Source: Mycobacterium alsense (GTDB lineage Bacteria; Actinomycetota; Actinomycetes; Mycobacteriales; Mycobacteriaceae). From it: a DNA stretch of 64,000 bases. Each line of letters opens with the position of its first letter. Position 1 is the first letter of the stretch. The stretch is taken from assembly GCF_002086635.1 (NCBI RefSeq), contig NZ_MVHD01000022.1, positions 1 to 64,000 of the forward strand. The letters run 5' to 3'. Below the pieces are notes generated by a model that saw only the letters and a list, made by a program, of their open reading frames with translations, was not told where the DNA came from and searched no databases. Below, in pieces: positions 18,727 to 27,977 of the stretch. The position numbers and the translations under genes were made by a program.

Positions 18727-19035
18727 TCAGCCGGCCGCCATCCCATAGCTCGCGGCCGCCGCCGTGTCACCGGCGAGGTAGCTGGCGCCGGACTCACCCA
18801 CGCCGACGCCGGCGCGGCCCAACTCCTCGACACCCTGGGTGGCGACGGCGGCGTGCTCCTGGCCCTGGGCGCTGAACCCCGCGGCCGTCTGCAGCGACAC
18901 GGGGTCCGCCGCCGGCGGCACCACCGCGGTAATCGCGGGGGCCGCCGCCGCATGCGCGGCCGCCAGCCGCGCCGTCAGCGCCTCCACGGCCGCGCTGGTC
19001 GCGGCCAGCCCCTCGGGAACCACTCGCAACGTCAT
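18727..19035 (-). CDS. PE5: PE family protein PE5 (ESX-3 substrate)
   Basis: This 102-residue PE protein ([24 protein letters not shown]) consists of the PE domain only: two helices that pair with the first helices of PPE4. The PE motif itself reads PE at residues 7-8, and YLAGD near residue 85 gives the YxxxD secretion signal. It is immediately followed by PPE4 (2-base gap) and preceded by eccC3 (2-base gap), the standard ESX-3 arrangement. Confidence 0.95.
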   Translation of the reverse strand: MTLRVVPEGLAATSAAVEALTARLAAAHAAAAPAITAVVPPAADPVSLQTAAGFSAQGQEHAAVATQGVEELGRAGVGVGESGASYLAGDTAAAASYGMAAG

Positions 19036-19037
19036 GA

Positions 19038-22000
19038 CTAACTCCCCTTCTGTTGCGTCTCACCGGACATCACGGCCTCACCGGCTAGCGGATTGACCAA
19101 CTGCACATACGTCGGAATGTCGCTGTCGCCCAGCAGAATTGCCCGACCGGCGGGCAACCGGCCAAACCGCTGCCCGCGGATCTTGCCGCTGTCCTGCGGG
19201 TTGCCCGAAAGCATCAACGTGGTCGCCTGCAGGTCGTTGAAGCGGCGCAGCAACGGGCTGGTCATCAACGCGTGGGCCGACCCGGTGGCGCGCGCCGTGA
19301 CGATCACCCGCAGGCCCAGGTCGCCGGCCTGCGACAGCTGGGCGATCAGCGGGGTCCACGGCCGCTGCCCGACATACGGACCGCTCATCGCCGGCGCATC
19401 CGGGATCTGGTCGACGTCATCGATGATCAGGTAGTGCGTGTGGCCCTGGTACGTCCAGCGGGACAGCTCCGCCGGCGACAAGCCCGCCGGCGGCCGCCGA
19501 GACTCGATCAGGTTGGCGAGCCCGAGCATGGCCGGGGCGACCCGGTCGATGTTGGCCGTGTACTCGTTGTCGGGGAACAGCGGCTCGTCGACCAGATGCA
19601 GCCGGCGGTCCAGCACCGTGAACGCCACCTGGTCGGCGGTGGAGTGCTCGCGGATGGTGCGGATGATGTGGCGCAGCAGCGTGGTCTTCCCCGACCTGCT
19701 GTCGCCGAACACCATCAGCAGTGGGTTCTCGGCGAAGTCGACGGCGACGGGCGCGAGGTCCTCTTCGCGCTGACCGATGACCACCGACTCCGCGCCCAGG
19801 TAGAGCGGCCCCAGCGCGTCGGGCGCGAGATTGGTGGGCAGCAGCCGCACTGGCGGTGCAAAGACCCCGGGGTAGCGGGCGTTGATCGCGGCCACCTGGT
19901 CGAGCTCGGGAAGCGCGAACAGGAAATGCTCGGCGGCCATGGTCAATCCGCGGCCCGGCTGGTCGTGCGGAACGCTGTCGGCCGGGCGGCGCAGCGCGCC
20001 GACCACCCGCACGTTGCTGTCCCGCGCGTCGTGCAACTTGAGCTCGAGCCGCAGTCCGAGGCCGTCGCGCATGGCCAGCGGCACCTCCAGCCAGCTGGGG
20101 GTGGTGATGACCACGTGGATGCCGTAGGCCAGGCCGATGTTGACCAGCTCGGTCACCTTGGCCAGCAACGGATTACGGGTGTTGAACTGGTCGGTGTTGT
20201 CCCGGCCGAACGCGTAGAGGTTGTCGATGACCAGGAACACCTCGCCGTAGCCGTCGTCCGGCGCGGAGCCGTGGCGGTCGCGGAAGGCCTCGCGCTGCTG
20301 CCGCGACAGCAGCAGCTGCTCCAGCTCGCCGAAGGTGCGGCGGATGCGTTCGGGTTGCAGCGCCGAGGCGACGCTGCCCACGTGTGCGAGGTCCTCCAGC
20401 CCGCGCAGCTGCCCGCCGCCGTAGTCCAGGCAGTAGAACGTGACCTCGCGCGGCGAATGCAGGTTGGCCGCCGACATGATGAACGTCTGCAGCGCGGTCG
20501 ATTTCCCGGATTTCGGGCCGCCGTGGATCACCATGTTGCCGGCCGCCGACGAGGCGTCGAAGACCAGCGGGTCGCGGCGCATCTCGAAGGGCTTGTCGAT
20601 CTCACCGAGCGGCCAGCGGCGCTGCCCCGGCGCCACGCCGGCGCGAGCCAGCACGGCGGTCAGCGGGATCGGTTCGTCCAGCGGCGGCAGCCACAGCTGC
20701 GGGGCCCGCGGCCCGTATCCCGCCAGCTGCTCGCCGATGGTCGCGATGAGCTTGCGCGGCGGTCCGGCGACATCCTCGTCCTCGCCCGTGGATATCACGG
20801 TGCCGATGTCGGGCTCCACCATGCCGGCCGTGAACAGCTTGGGCTCCGGGTTCGAATGCACCACTAGGGCTTTGGCCGCCTGCGGTGGCTCGTAGATGCC
20901 GTCGACGTAGGTACTGCGGAACTTGATCGGGGTCGCGCCGGGCGCCGGCACCAAAAAGGCCACGCCCTTGTGCTCCTTGCCCGATTCGATGTGGTACGCG
21001 TCCTCGACGCCGATGATCTGGCGCGACACGCTGGGGCTGGCCACCTTCAAACCGATGCGGTACGAGGTGTTCTTGTCGATGTCCTTGATCTTGCCCACGT
21101 CCAGCGTCTGGGACGCGAACAGGATGTGGATGCGGAACGAGCGCCCCTTGCGGGCCACGTAGTCGAACAGCTCCGCGTATTCCGGATGGTCGGCGAGCAT
21201 CAGGGTGAATTCGTCGGCGACCACGAACAGGGTGGGGATCGGCGGCAGGTCGTGCCCGCCCGCTACCGCGTTCTCGTATTCGGTCACCGAGTTGAACGCG
21301 CTGCCCTGCACTCGGCGGCCGGCCTCCCGCAGCAGTGTCTCGCGTCGGGCCACCTCGCCGCGCAGCGTGTCGGCGAAGCGGTCGGCCAGCGACTTCTTCT
21401 CGGCCATGTTCGAGATCACCGCGACGACCTGAGGGAAGTTGCGGAAGCTGTCGGCGCCGGCCTCGCCCTTGAAGTCGGCGTAGATGACGATCAGCCGGTC
21501 CGCCGAATGGGTTGTCAACAGCGACAACAGGATCGACATCAGGGTCTGCGACTTCCCGGACCCCGTCATGCCGATCATCAGACCGTGCGGCCCCATCCCG
21601 CCCTCGGCCTCGTCCTTGAGGTCGAACATCAACGGCTCGCCGGTCGCGGTGACGCCGATCGGGACGCGCAACTCGTCGTCGCGACGGCGCGGCGCCCACA
21701 GCGTCGGCACGTCCAGCCGCGACGCGTCCGGGATGCCCAGCAGCGTGGTGAAAGTCGCGCCGCGGGTGGCCGCCGAGCGCAGGCCGGCATGCGTCGGGTT
21801 GGAGTCCCACCGCGACAGCTGCCGGGCCAGGTGCGCGGCGTCGTCCGCGCCGAGTCGATCCGCGCTGTCGACGTAGGGCTGCCAGCCGCCGGTCTGCCAG
21901 CGTTCGATGGCGCCGCCGGTAAGGCGCAGGATCGGCTTTTCCGGATCCGAATACTGCTCCCGGTGCGGGGGCGTGGCGGAGCAGTGCACGACAGTCACTC

Positions 22001-23006
22001 CCGCCCGGCCCACCGCCAGTGCCGAGGCGTTGAGGTCATAGTCGGGATCGTCGACGACGATCAGCAAGTGGCGCAACGCATCCCCGGGTGCACCGGTGAA
22101 CGCGGGGCGGTCGACGAGCGCCGGCCCCAGCATGGCGATCAGCTCGTCGGGGTCCGTCGACAAGAAGCGGGCCGGGCCCACCCCATCGAGCTCGCCGGGA
22201 ATGTCGGCGTGCGGCAACCACTTCAGCCAGGACCAGTCCTGGCTTTCCAGATCCCGCGAGGCCAGCGCCACGCCGAGCACCGTGGGGTCGTGCCACGTCA
22301 CCGCCTGGGCGATCCAGGCGCGCAGCGCCGCCCGCACCTCGTCTTCGGTGCCGAGCACCGTGATCCGGGAGACCTTGGCCAGGTCGATTCCGGTCGGGAC
22401 GTCGCGGACCGTGCGCTGGGTGTCAAGCAGGCTGCGTAATGCGCTGTGCGACACCGGTTCCAGGTCGATCTCGTCGGCGGTGTCGTTGACCCGCAGCGCG
22501 GTGGCCAGCGGCGCGTGGTGACGACCGGCCCGCAGCACCAGGAAGTCGGGGTCGTGCGGATCGCGCTCCCACTGGCGTCGCGAGCCGGGCACCGCCGCGA
22601 GCGCACTCGGATCCGGGTGCGACCACTCCGCGGCCGCGCGCTGCTGGGCGGCCTGGGTGCGGATGTTGTCGCGCACGACCGACAGGTAACGCAGGTAGTC
22701 GGCGCGTTCGGCGTCGACCTCCTCGGTGCGGGTCTTGTTGTCGTTGCCGCGGTAGAGCGCGGTCGCGGCCAGCAGCAACACGAACGGGAAGAACAGCGTC
22801 TGCGGGGAGATCACCCGCATGCCGGTGGCCACCAGCGCCACCACCATGCCGACGATCAGGATCACCAGCACATAGGGCATGGCGCGGCGCAGGAACGACG
22901 GGGGAACCACCCGCGGCAGCTCCGGGGGCGCCTCGATGGTGATGGTGCCCTTGCGCGTCGCCGGCGGCGCGAGCCGGCGGCGGGCCTCGAAGATCAGTCG
23001 ACTCAT
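19038..23006 (-). CDS. eccC3: ESX-3 FtsK/SpoIIIE-type ATPase EccC3
   Basis: Motor ATPase of the ESX-3 system, 1322 residues in one chain. ATG 23006 overlaps the eccB3 stop as ATGA, which fixes the start. Two N-terminal membrane helices (around residues 40-80) precede a DUF-type stalk and three ATPase domains with Walker A motifs GMTGSGKSQ (~residue 482), GGPKSGKST (~834) and GDSRSGKTT (~1104). A Walker B-like VVADEF is in domain 1 and LIIDDVDQ in domain 3. EccC recognises substrates through the C-terminal YxxxD signal and drives export. A longer in-frame open region upstream overlaps eccB3 and was rejected. Confidence 0.96.
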   Translation of the reverse strand: MSRLIFEARRRLAPPATRKGTITIEAPPELPRVVPPSFLRRAMPYVLVILIVGMVVALVATGMRVISPQTLFFPFVLLLAATALYRGNDNKTRTEEVDAERADYLRYLSVVRDNIRTQAAQQRAAAEWSHPDPSALAAVPGSRRQWERDPHDPDFLVLRAGRHHAPLATALRVNDTADEIDLEPVSHSALRSLLDTQRTVRDVPTGIDLAKVSRITVLGTEDEVRAALRAWIAQAVTWHDPTVLGVALASRDLESQDWSWLKWLPHADIPGELDGVGPARFLSTDPDELIAMLGPALVDRPAFTGAPGDALRHLLIVVDDPDYDLNASALAVGRAGVTVVHCSATPPHREQYSDPEKPILRLTGGAIERWQTGGWQPYVDSADRLGADDAAHLARQLSRWDSNPTHAGLRSAATRGATFTTLLGIPDASRLDVPTLWAPRRRDDELRVPIGVTATGEPLMFDLKDEAEGGMGPHGLMIGMTGSGKSQTLMSILLSLLTTHSADRLIVIYADFKGEAGADSFRNFPQVVAVISNMAEKKSLADRFADTLRGEVARRETLLREAGRRVQGSAFNSVTEYENAVAGGHDLPPIPTLFVVADEFTLMLADHPEYAELFDYVARKGRSFRIHILFASQTLDVGKIKDIDKNTSYRIGLKVASPSVSRQIIGVEDAYHIESGKEHKGVAFLVPAPGATPIKFRSTYVDGIYEPPQAAKALVVHSNPEPKLFTAGMVEPDIGTVISTGEDEDVAGPPRKLIATIGEQLAGYGPRAPQLWLPPLDEPIPLTAVLARAGVAPGQRRWPLGEIDKPFEMRRDPLVFDASSAAGNMVIHGGPKSGKSTALQTFIMSAANLHSPREVTFYCLDYGGGQLRGLEDLAHVGSVASALQPERIRRTFGELEQLLLSRQQREAFRDRHGSAPDDGYGEVFLVIDNLYAFGRDNTDQFNTRNPLLAKVTELVNIGLAYGIHVVITTPSWLEVPLAMRDGLGLRLELKLHDARDSNVRVVGALRRPADSVPHDQPGRGLTMAAEHFLFALPELDQVAAINARYPGVFAPPVRLLPTNLAPDALGPLYLGAESVVIGQREEDLAPVAVDFAENPLLMVFGDSRSGKTTLLRHIIRTIREHSTADQVAFTVLDRRLHLVDEPLFPDNEYTANIDRVAPAMLGLANLIESRRPPAGLSPAELSRWTYQGHTHYLIIDDVDQIPDAPAMSGPYVGQRPWTPLIAQLSQAGDLGLRVIVTARATGSAHALMTSPLLRRFNDLQATTLMLSGNPQDSGKIRGQRFGRLPAGRAILLGDSDIPTYVQLVNPLAGEAVMSGETQQKGS

Positions 23007-24619
23007 CGTCCCTCTCCCTGGGCCGCAACCGGGCGACCGGGCTTGGCGTCGGGCGCCAGGCCGTCGTGGGCTAGCAGCGCGTCGGCGCGCGACAGCGTCG
23101 GGCCGGGCGCAAACAGCGACAGCACCGACCACGGGACCGGCACCGCGGGCGCGTTCAGGCCAAGCGCCTCAACCGTTTTCCCGTGTCCGACGGCCCCGGG
23201 CCCGCTCTCCGACTCGTTGTCGATGCCGTAGCGCACCCCGGTGTCGGAGATCCAGAACAACGAACCGGCCGCGGGTGCCGCCGACCCGCCGCCCACCGTC
23301 TGGGCGAAGTAGCCGGTTCCCGGCGCCAGGGCGACGCGGGTGGCGGTGCCCTGGGAGCCGGCGGCGACCAGGTCCACGGTGCGCACCGCATCCGGTACCG
23401 GCAACACCGACCCGGACAGCAGGCTCAGCGAGCTCGTTGCGGCGCCGGACGGCTTGCTCCAGTACGCGCAGGCGACGGGGCTCTTCGCCGCGTCGATCAG
23501 GGCAACCTGCTGATCGGGGTAGCGGCTCGTGTCCAGCATCCGAGACACCGGCAGCTTGGCCACCTCGTCAGCGCCGAGCCGTGGCGGTTGTTCCAGCCCA
23601 TAGGAATTGGAGTTGCGCAGGATCGCGGCGAGCACCGGCGAAATCGGCTGCAGGCCGTCGGGCAACACCGCGTAGTAACGCAGGGTGCCCGACGAGTTCG
23701 GCTCCAAGCCGTAGGAGACGATGACCGCGCCGATCGGTGCCGGCACCGAGAAGCCAGCGGGGGCACCAGCATTCGGGATCGAAGGCGCCGTCAGCGCCGG
23801 GGACTCGGGTATCGCGTTGAACAGGCCCTGCGCGATCGGCCGCGCCGCGGGCACCTCGGAGTTTCCTACGCCGAGGCCGAGCGCGTTGGTGACGGCGTGG
23901 TTGGCCAGGTCGATCGGGCTGCGCTTGCCGTCCCAGAGCAGCCAGGTGGTGGTGCCGTTGTCCACCAGGATGCCCTGATTGGCGTGGATCGCGGTCGCCC
24001 GCGCGCCATTGCCGTCGGGCGGGCCTGCGATCACCGTGACGCCCGTGCTGTGGGCGCCCCGGGACGTCCCGCTGACGGCGTCGCACACCGTCCAGTTGGC
24101 GTCGTGCGAGGCGTTCTGCACCATGCGCTCCGGCGCGCCGGGGATGCCGATCAGGTTGCCCCGCGGAAACCGGTCCAGCTCACTGCTTTTCACCGTGGTG
24201 GGGTTGACCGGCTTGCCGACGATCAGCCGGGCCGAGGTCAGGTTGAGCACCGGGTGCAGGTCCTCCCCGACCCGCACGTACAGCGCGGCGGTCGAGCGGT
24301 CGGCGAGCACCGCGTTGTTGCCCACCGTCCCGTTGGGCCGTATCAGCGAGAACACGAAGCAGCCCGCGAGGCCGGCGATCAGGATGACCGCGCCCATCAG
24401 CACCGCGCGCGACTGGGTGCGCAGCGGGTCGACCAGCATCCGGGTGTCGTGCAGGGCGATGCCCGAGGCGATGCGGCGCATCACGAAGCGCCAGCCGCTC
24501 ACCTGATGGCGGGTGACGAAACCGCGGCGGTATTCGACCCTGTCGGGGTTGTCGTTGACCGGGGTCCGCGAGGTGAACGAGCGCCGGTCCGCTTCGGGCT
24601 CATGGTTATTGGTCGTCAT
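23003..24619 (-). CDS. eccB3: ESX-3 core subunit EccB3
   Basis: This 538-residue protein has a cytosolic N-terminus ([31 protein letters not shown], the conserved EccB amphipathic/cytosolic segment), one membrane helix ([22 protein letters not shown], ~residues 72-94) and a large periplasmic domain with R1-R4-type repeats and a conserved cysteine pair (WTVCDAVSG / PVACAYW). EccB dimers bridge ESX protomers in the periplasm. Start ATG 24619 overlaps the eccA3 stop as ATGA, which argues against the long upstream frame extension. Confidence 0.95.
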   Translation of the reverse strand: MTTNNHEPEADRRSFTSRTPVNDNPDRVEYRRGFVTRHQVSGWRFVMRRIASGIALHDTRMLVDPLRTQSRAVLMGAVILIAGLAGCFVFSLIRPNGTVGNNAVLADRSTAALYVRVGEDLHPVLNLTSARLIVGKPVNPTTVKSSELDRFPRGNLIGIPGAPERMVQNASHDANWTVCDAVSGTSRGAHSTGVTVIAGPPDGNGARATAIHANQGILVDNGTTTWLLWDGKRSPIDLANHAVTNALGLGVGNSEVPAARPIAQGLFNAIPESPALTAPSIPNAGAPAGFSVPAPIGAVIVSYGLEPNSSGTLRYYAVLPDGLQPISPVLAAILRNSNSYGLEQPPRLGADEVAKLPVSRMLDTSRYPDQQVALIDAAKSPVACAYWSKPSGAATSSLSLLSGSVLPVPDAVRTVDLVAAGSQGTATRVALAPGTGYFAQTVGGGSAAPAAGSLFWISDTGVRYGIDNESESGPGAVGHGKTVEALGLNAPAVPVPWSVLSLFAPGPTLSRADALLAHDGLAPDAKPGRPVAAQGEGR

Positions 24620-26484
24620 GCCGGCACCTCGAGGCCCAGGCCTCGCAGCAGCGGCTCGACCGAATATTGCACGTCCTGGTCGGTGATCGTTATCAGCTCC
24701 TCGTCGGTGAACTCGCCGGATTCGGCGTGCGCGGAGTGATCCAGCCGGAATTCGCGTTCCTCTTCGGCCTTTTCGACCACGTTGCGGACGAACCGGCCGT
24801 TGCCCGCGATATCCAGGCCGCGGCGTTCGACGCCATTGAAGTCGGGCTTCGACATTTCGGCCAGGTGCGTGAACAACGCCTCGAGATGCTCGAGCGCGGC
24901 CTGATCGAAAGCGCTGTCGCGCTTGTGGGCCATGAAGTTCGCGATCTCGATGAGCTCGGCCGGCTTGTAAGACGGGAATTCGATGCTGCGGGTGAACCGC
25001 GATCGCAGGCCTTGGTTGGTGTCGAGGAACTTGTCCAGATCGGCCCGGTACCCGGCGATGATCACCACCAGCCGATCCCGGTCGTTCTCCATCCGGGCCA
25101 GCAGGGTGTCGATGGCCACCAGCCCGAAGTCGTTCTTGGCGCCGGTGGCCACCAGCGCGTAGGCCTCGTCGAGGAACAGCACCCCGTCCAGTGCGCTGTC
25201 GATGACCGCGTTGGTCTTGGCCTCGGTCTCGCCGATGTGCTGGCCGATCAGGTCGGCGCGGTGCACCTCCCGGATGTTCTCCTTCTTCAAAAGCCCTAGG
25301 CCGCAATAGATTTTGGCGATGACGCGAGCGATGGTGGTCTTGCCGGTGCCCGGCGGCCCGGTGAACACCAGGTGGTGGGTGCGCTGCGCCACCTCCAGTC
25401 CGCGCGCCTTACGCACGAGCTCCATGGCCACCGCACTCTTGAGCCGGGCCACCTGGTCTTTGACCTGCTCCAAGCCGATGAACTCATCGAGCTCGCGTTC
25501 GGCCTCCGCGAGCAGCACGTGCTTGCGCTCCTGGGCTCCGGGGTCGACGAAGTCACCGGGACTCGGCTCGGTGTTGGGGTCCCACGGGTCGGTGCGTGCC
25601 GCAATGCGATCCGCCGTGGTGGTCACAAACCCGAAACTGGTGTCGGACAGGGCGTGTTCGACCTGCTCGTTCTCGGGATGGGCCGCGTACAGGTCCTGCA
25701 GTACTTCGCTGGCTGACTCCTCGTCGACGTGCGCGCGCAGCACCAGCCCCTTGGCCAGCGCGCCGTCGACCGCCGCCACGGCGACGGGGCCCTCGGGCTC
25801 CTCGAGGTAGGACAGCGCCGGCGCGAACATGCCCAGCCGGGCCAGCGCGATGCCCAGGGTCACCCTCGCCGCGTGGGAGAACGTCTCGTCGAGATCGGGG
25901 TCGTTGACGATCGCGGTCAGCAGCTTGACGACGTCCGACCAACGCTCGGCGCGGTAGTTGATGACGACCGCGACCCAGCGGGCCTCGCGCCAGCCGGGGC
26001 GGCGTTCGCTGAGACCGGCGACGATCTCGTGCGCTTCGGCAAACCGCCCGTCGGTAGCCAGCGCCGCGGCATAGGCGAGGTGGAACTCATCCGGGGTGGC
26101 CGCGCGGAACTGCAAGTACAGACCGGTGTCGTAGCGGAAGCCCAGGGCGCCGGGGGCCAGCTCCACCTGGCGCTGCAACCTGCCCGCAGTGGTCGCGGTG
26201 CGCGATACGGCCTCCAGCACGCGCAGCGAGACGTCGCCCGCGGCGGCCAGCCCGGTCCAGGCGTCGCATTGGTCGTGGGCGATGCGCGTCAGCGCTGTGA
26301 AACCGGAGCGCGCCGCGTCGAGGTCGGCGGGACGCTGACGGTCGTAGACCGAGATGCCGAGCGCGCGACAACAGGTGGCGAACCGGCTGACGACGTCGCC
26401 GTCCACCCTGCCGTCCGAGCGAGAATTGACGGGCTGAGCTGCGAGCACGCCGCTGTCACCACGTTCCACGGCCGCTTTTTCCAT
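24616..26484 (-). CDS. eccA3: ESX-3 cytosolic AAA+ ATPase EccA3
   Basis: This 622-residue protein has an N-terminal TPR-like helical half (~1-280) and a C-terminal CbbX/AAA+ ATPase domain with Walker A GPPGTGKTT near residue 376, Walker B LFLDEAYAL and the sensor/arginine-finger region GLRSRFTR. EccA proteins aid secretion of PE/PPE and Esx substrates. It is the first gene of ESX-3. The start ATG 26484 lies only 5 bases from an IdeR-like box, so transcription probably begins further upstream or the box blocks early elongation. The M. tuberculosis orthologue promoter is known to respond to both iron (IdeR) and zinc (Zur). Confidence 0.95.
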   Translation of the reverse strand: MEKAAVERGDSGVLAAQPVNSRSDGRVDGDVVSRFATCCRALGISVYDRQRPADLDAARSGFTALTRIAHDQCDAWTGLAAAGDVSLRVLEAVSRTATTAGRLQRQVELAPGALGFRYDTGLYLQFRAATPDEFHLAYAAALATDGRFAEAHEIVAGLSERRPGWREARWVAVVINYRAERWSDVVKLLTAIVNDPDLDETFSHAARVTLGIALARLGMFAPALSYLEEPEGPVAVAAVDGALAKGLVLRAHVDEESASEVLQDLYAAHPENEQVEHALSDTSFGFVTTTADRIAARTDPWDPNTEPSPGDFVDPGAQERKHVLLAEAERELDEFIGLEQVKDQVARLKSAVAMELVRKARGLEVAQRTHHLVFTGPPGTGKTTIARVIAKIYCGLGLLKKENIREVHRADLIGQHIGETEAKTNAVIDSALDGVLFLDEAYALVATGAKNDFGLVAIDTLLARMENDRDRLVVIIAGYRADLDKFLDTNQGLRSRFTRSIEFPSYKPAELIEIANFMAHKRDSAFDQAALEHLEALFTHLAEMSKPDFNGVERRGLDIAGNGRFVRNVVEKAEEEREFRLDHSAHAESGEFTDEELITITDQDVQYSVEPLLRGLGLEVPA

Positions 26485-26488
26485 CTAT

Positions 26489-26507
26489 GTAGCCTCCCCT
26501 AACCTAA
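26489..26507. promoter_or_regulatory. IdeR-like iron box 1 upstream of eccA3
   Basis: GTAGCCTCCCCTAACCTAA matches 14 of 19 positions of the IdeR consensus palindrome; the right half CCTAACCTAA is perfect and the left half is poor. It ends-to-ends closely with box 2, five bases apart from it, as in other tandem IdeR sites. Iron-loaded IdeR would repress ESX-3 from here. Confidence 0.65.
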
Positions 26508-26512
26508 CTGCC

Positions 26513-26531
26513 TGAAGTTAGCATTGCCTAA
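26513..26531. promoter_or_regulatory. IdeR-like iron box 2 upstream of eccA3
   Basis: The minus-strand sequence TTAGGCAATGCTAACTTCA matches 14 of 19 positions of TTAGGTTAGGCTAACCTAA, including TTAGG and GCTAAC. It adjoins box 1, so two IdeR dimers could bind side by side over the eccA3 promoter. Confidence 0.65.
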
Positions 26532-26676
26532 GCTCGTTGTCGAGGCGCTCTCGGGTTCGCCCGAGGCATCCGATCAGCTCCGGTCCGTGACCGGTCCATA
26601 GGCGCGTTATCCCTGGTCACTGGTGGCAAAGCAAGAATGTGATGGCCCCTCTCAGAGTCGGCTCATCGGAGCTTAC

Positions 26677-26697
26677 TGAAAATCATTGTCATTTTCA
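26677..26697. promoter_or_regulatory. Zur-like (zinc uptake regulator) palindrome upstream of eccA3
   Basis: A 21-base palindrome with perfect outer arms TGAAAAT...ATTTTCA and 16 of 21 self-complementary positions. It has the TGAAAAT/ATTTTCA form of actinobacterial Zur sites. It lies 193 bases upstream of eccA3 and could serve that promoter, or a plus-strand promoter toward the ABC genes at 27,210. Zinc control of ESX-3 is known in M. tuberculosis. Confidence 0.7.
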
Positions 26698-27209
26698 AAA
26701 CTTGATCCCCCGGTCTCCCCGTCGCCACGCTCCCGCGGTTCGGCGCCGCCACGCCGCCGGCGCGCTCAGCCACCCCTCGTACGGAGACGCCGGAGAATTC
26801 ATAGGCCCTTCTTTTCGTGGAGTCGCAAAAGGTCGCATCGTCAGGGCTCCGCACTTCTCGGCCCGACTCGCCATCACCTCCACCCCGGCCTGCCGCGCCA
26901 GACTTTATGTTTGGTCGCAGAAAATGGGCGCATAGTTCCACGCTCGTCTAAATACCTTCCCGCACGCCCCGGCCGAACACGCTGTGGACGTCCTGCAAAG
27001 CTTCGTCTGGTACGGGGGTGCCAGGGAAACTGCGGTGTGGAAATGACGGCGCGAGGCCGATACCGCGGGCAGGCACAGCCCAGGCCGGGGCCGTGGCGGC
27101 GGGATTGAGCTGGCGAACCCTTTGCCGGCGCCAAAAACACGCCGGCCGGTGATCCCGGAGCCATCAGGACGATCGCGTCACCCACCGGCGGAGATGAAAT
27201 AGTGAGCGG

Positions 27210-27977
27210 GTGAGCGCAGAGTATCCGATCTCCGTGCACAGGCCTCGCTCCGACGAATCGCTGGCGTTGCGATTGATCAACGTCGGCAAAACCTACGGCG
27301 CCGAACCCACCCGAGTCGTCGCTCTGCATCAGGTGAACTTGGAAGTCCGAGCCGGCGAGTTCGTGGTACTCCTGGGGCCTTCGGGCTCGGGAAAGACGAC
27401 GCTGCTCAACATCATCGGGGGAATCGATCAGCCGTCGAATGGGGCGGTCGAGGTCGGCGGACAAAGTGTCGGCAAGCTGAGCCGCAAACTCCGCACCAGA
27501 TACCGCCGCGACAACGTGGGCTTCGTCTTCCAATTCTTCAACCTCGTGCCCACACTGACGGCCCGCGAGAATGTCGAAATCCTCGCCGAGCTGACTGGAC
27601 CCGACGCCCGATCCCGCAGTCGCGTCGCATTGGAACGGGTGGGTGTCGATGACATCGCGGACCGCTTCCCCGCGCAGCTATCCGGCGGCCAGCAGCAACG
27701 AGTGGCCATCGCCCGGGCGATCGTCAAGCAGCCCCCTCTCCTGCTGTGCGACGAACCCACCGGGAGCCTCGATCTGGTCACCGGCCGACAGGTCTTGGCC
27801 GCGTTGAGCGACCTGGCACGAAACGGTCGGCAGGCTGTTCCCCAAACTGTCATTGTGGTGACCCACAATTCCGAAATCGCCCGCATGGCCGACCGTGTCC
27901 TATGGCTGCATTCCGGCTCAATCAGAAAGTCCGAGGTCAACCAGAACCCAGTGGACGCATCGGAACTGGACTGGTGA
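27210..27977 (+). CDS. ABC transporter ATPase (LolD/MacB type)
   Basis: This 255-residue nucleotide-binding subunit has Walker A GPSGSGKTT (~residue 58), Q-loop FVFQFFNLVPTLT, signature LSGGQQQR and Walker B LLLCDEPTGSLD followed by the H-loop THN. The 'EPTGSLD' and 'FQFFNLVPTLTA' forms are typical of LolD/MacB/FtsE-family ATPases that pair with FtsX-like permeases. GTG 27210 is used as start. Its stop overlaps the permease GTG by 4 bases (GTGA), so both are made together. Function is probably lipid or peptide extraction/export; the substrate may be the island metallophore, but this is only positional inference. Confidence 0.88.
   Translation: MSAEYPISVHRPRSDESLALRLINVGKTYGAEPTRVVALHQVNLEVRAGEFVVLLGPSGSGKTTLLNIIGGIDQPSNGAVEVGGQSVGKLSRKLRTRYRRDNVGFVFQFFNLVPTLTARENVEILAELTGPDARSRSRVALERVGVDDIADRFPAQLSGGQQQRVAIARAIVKQPPLLLCDEPTGSLDLVTGRQVLAALSDLARNGRQAVPQTVIVVTHNSEIARMADRVLWLHSGSIRKSEVNQNPVDASELDW

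Larger units (their letters stand above)
26485..27209. other. 725-base non-coding region: ESX-3 promoter area and island edge
   Basis: I find no convincing gene here; the short open frames (for example 26663-26941 minus, 26639-26935 plus) have no recognisable domains. The eccA3-proximal end carries two IdeR-like boxes and, about 190 bases out, a Zur-like palindrome (listed separately). The part from about 26,700 to 27,200 shows nothing I can name. It is the likely left junction of the accessory island, since gene content changes from conserved ESX-3 to accessory genes here. Confidence 0.6.

Noticed and set aside
26663..26941. 92-codon minus ORF and overlapping plus ORFs upstream of eccA3
   Set aside because: No domain, no ribosome site, and the segment overlaps the Zur-like palindrome; treated as non-coding.
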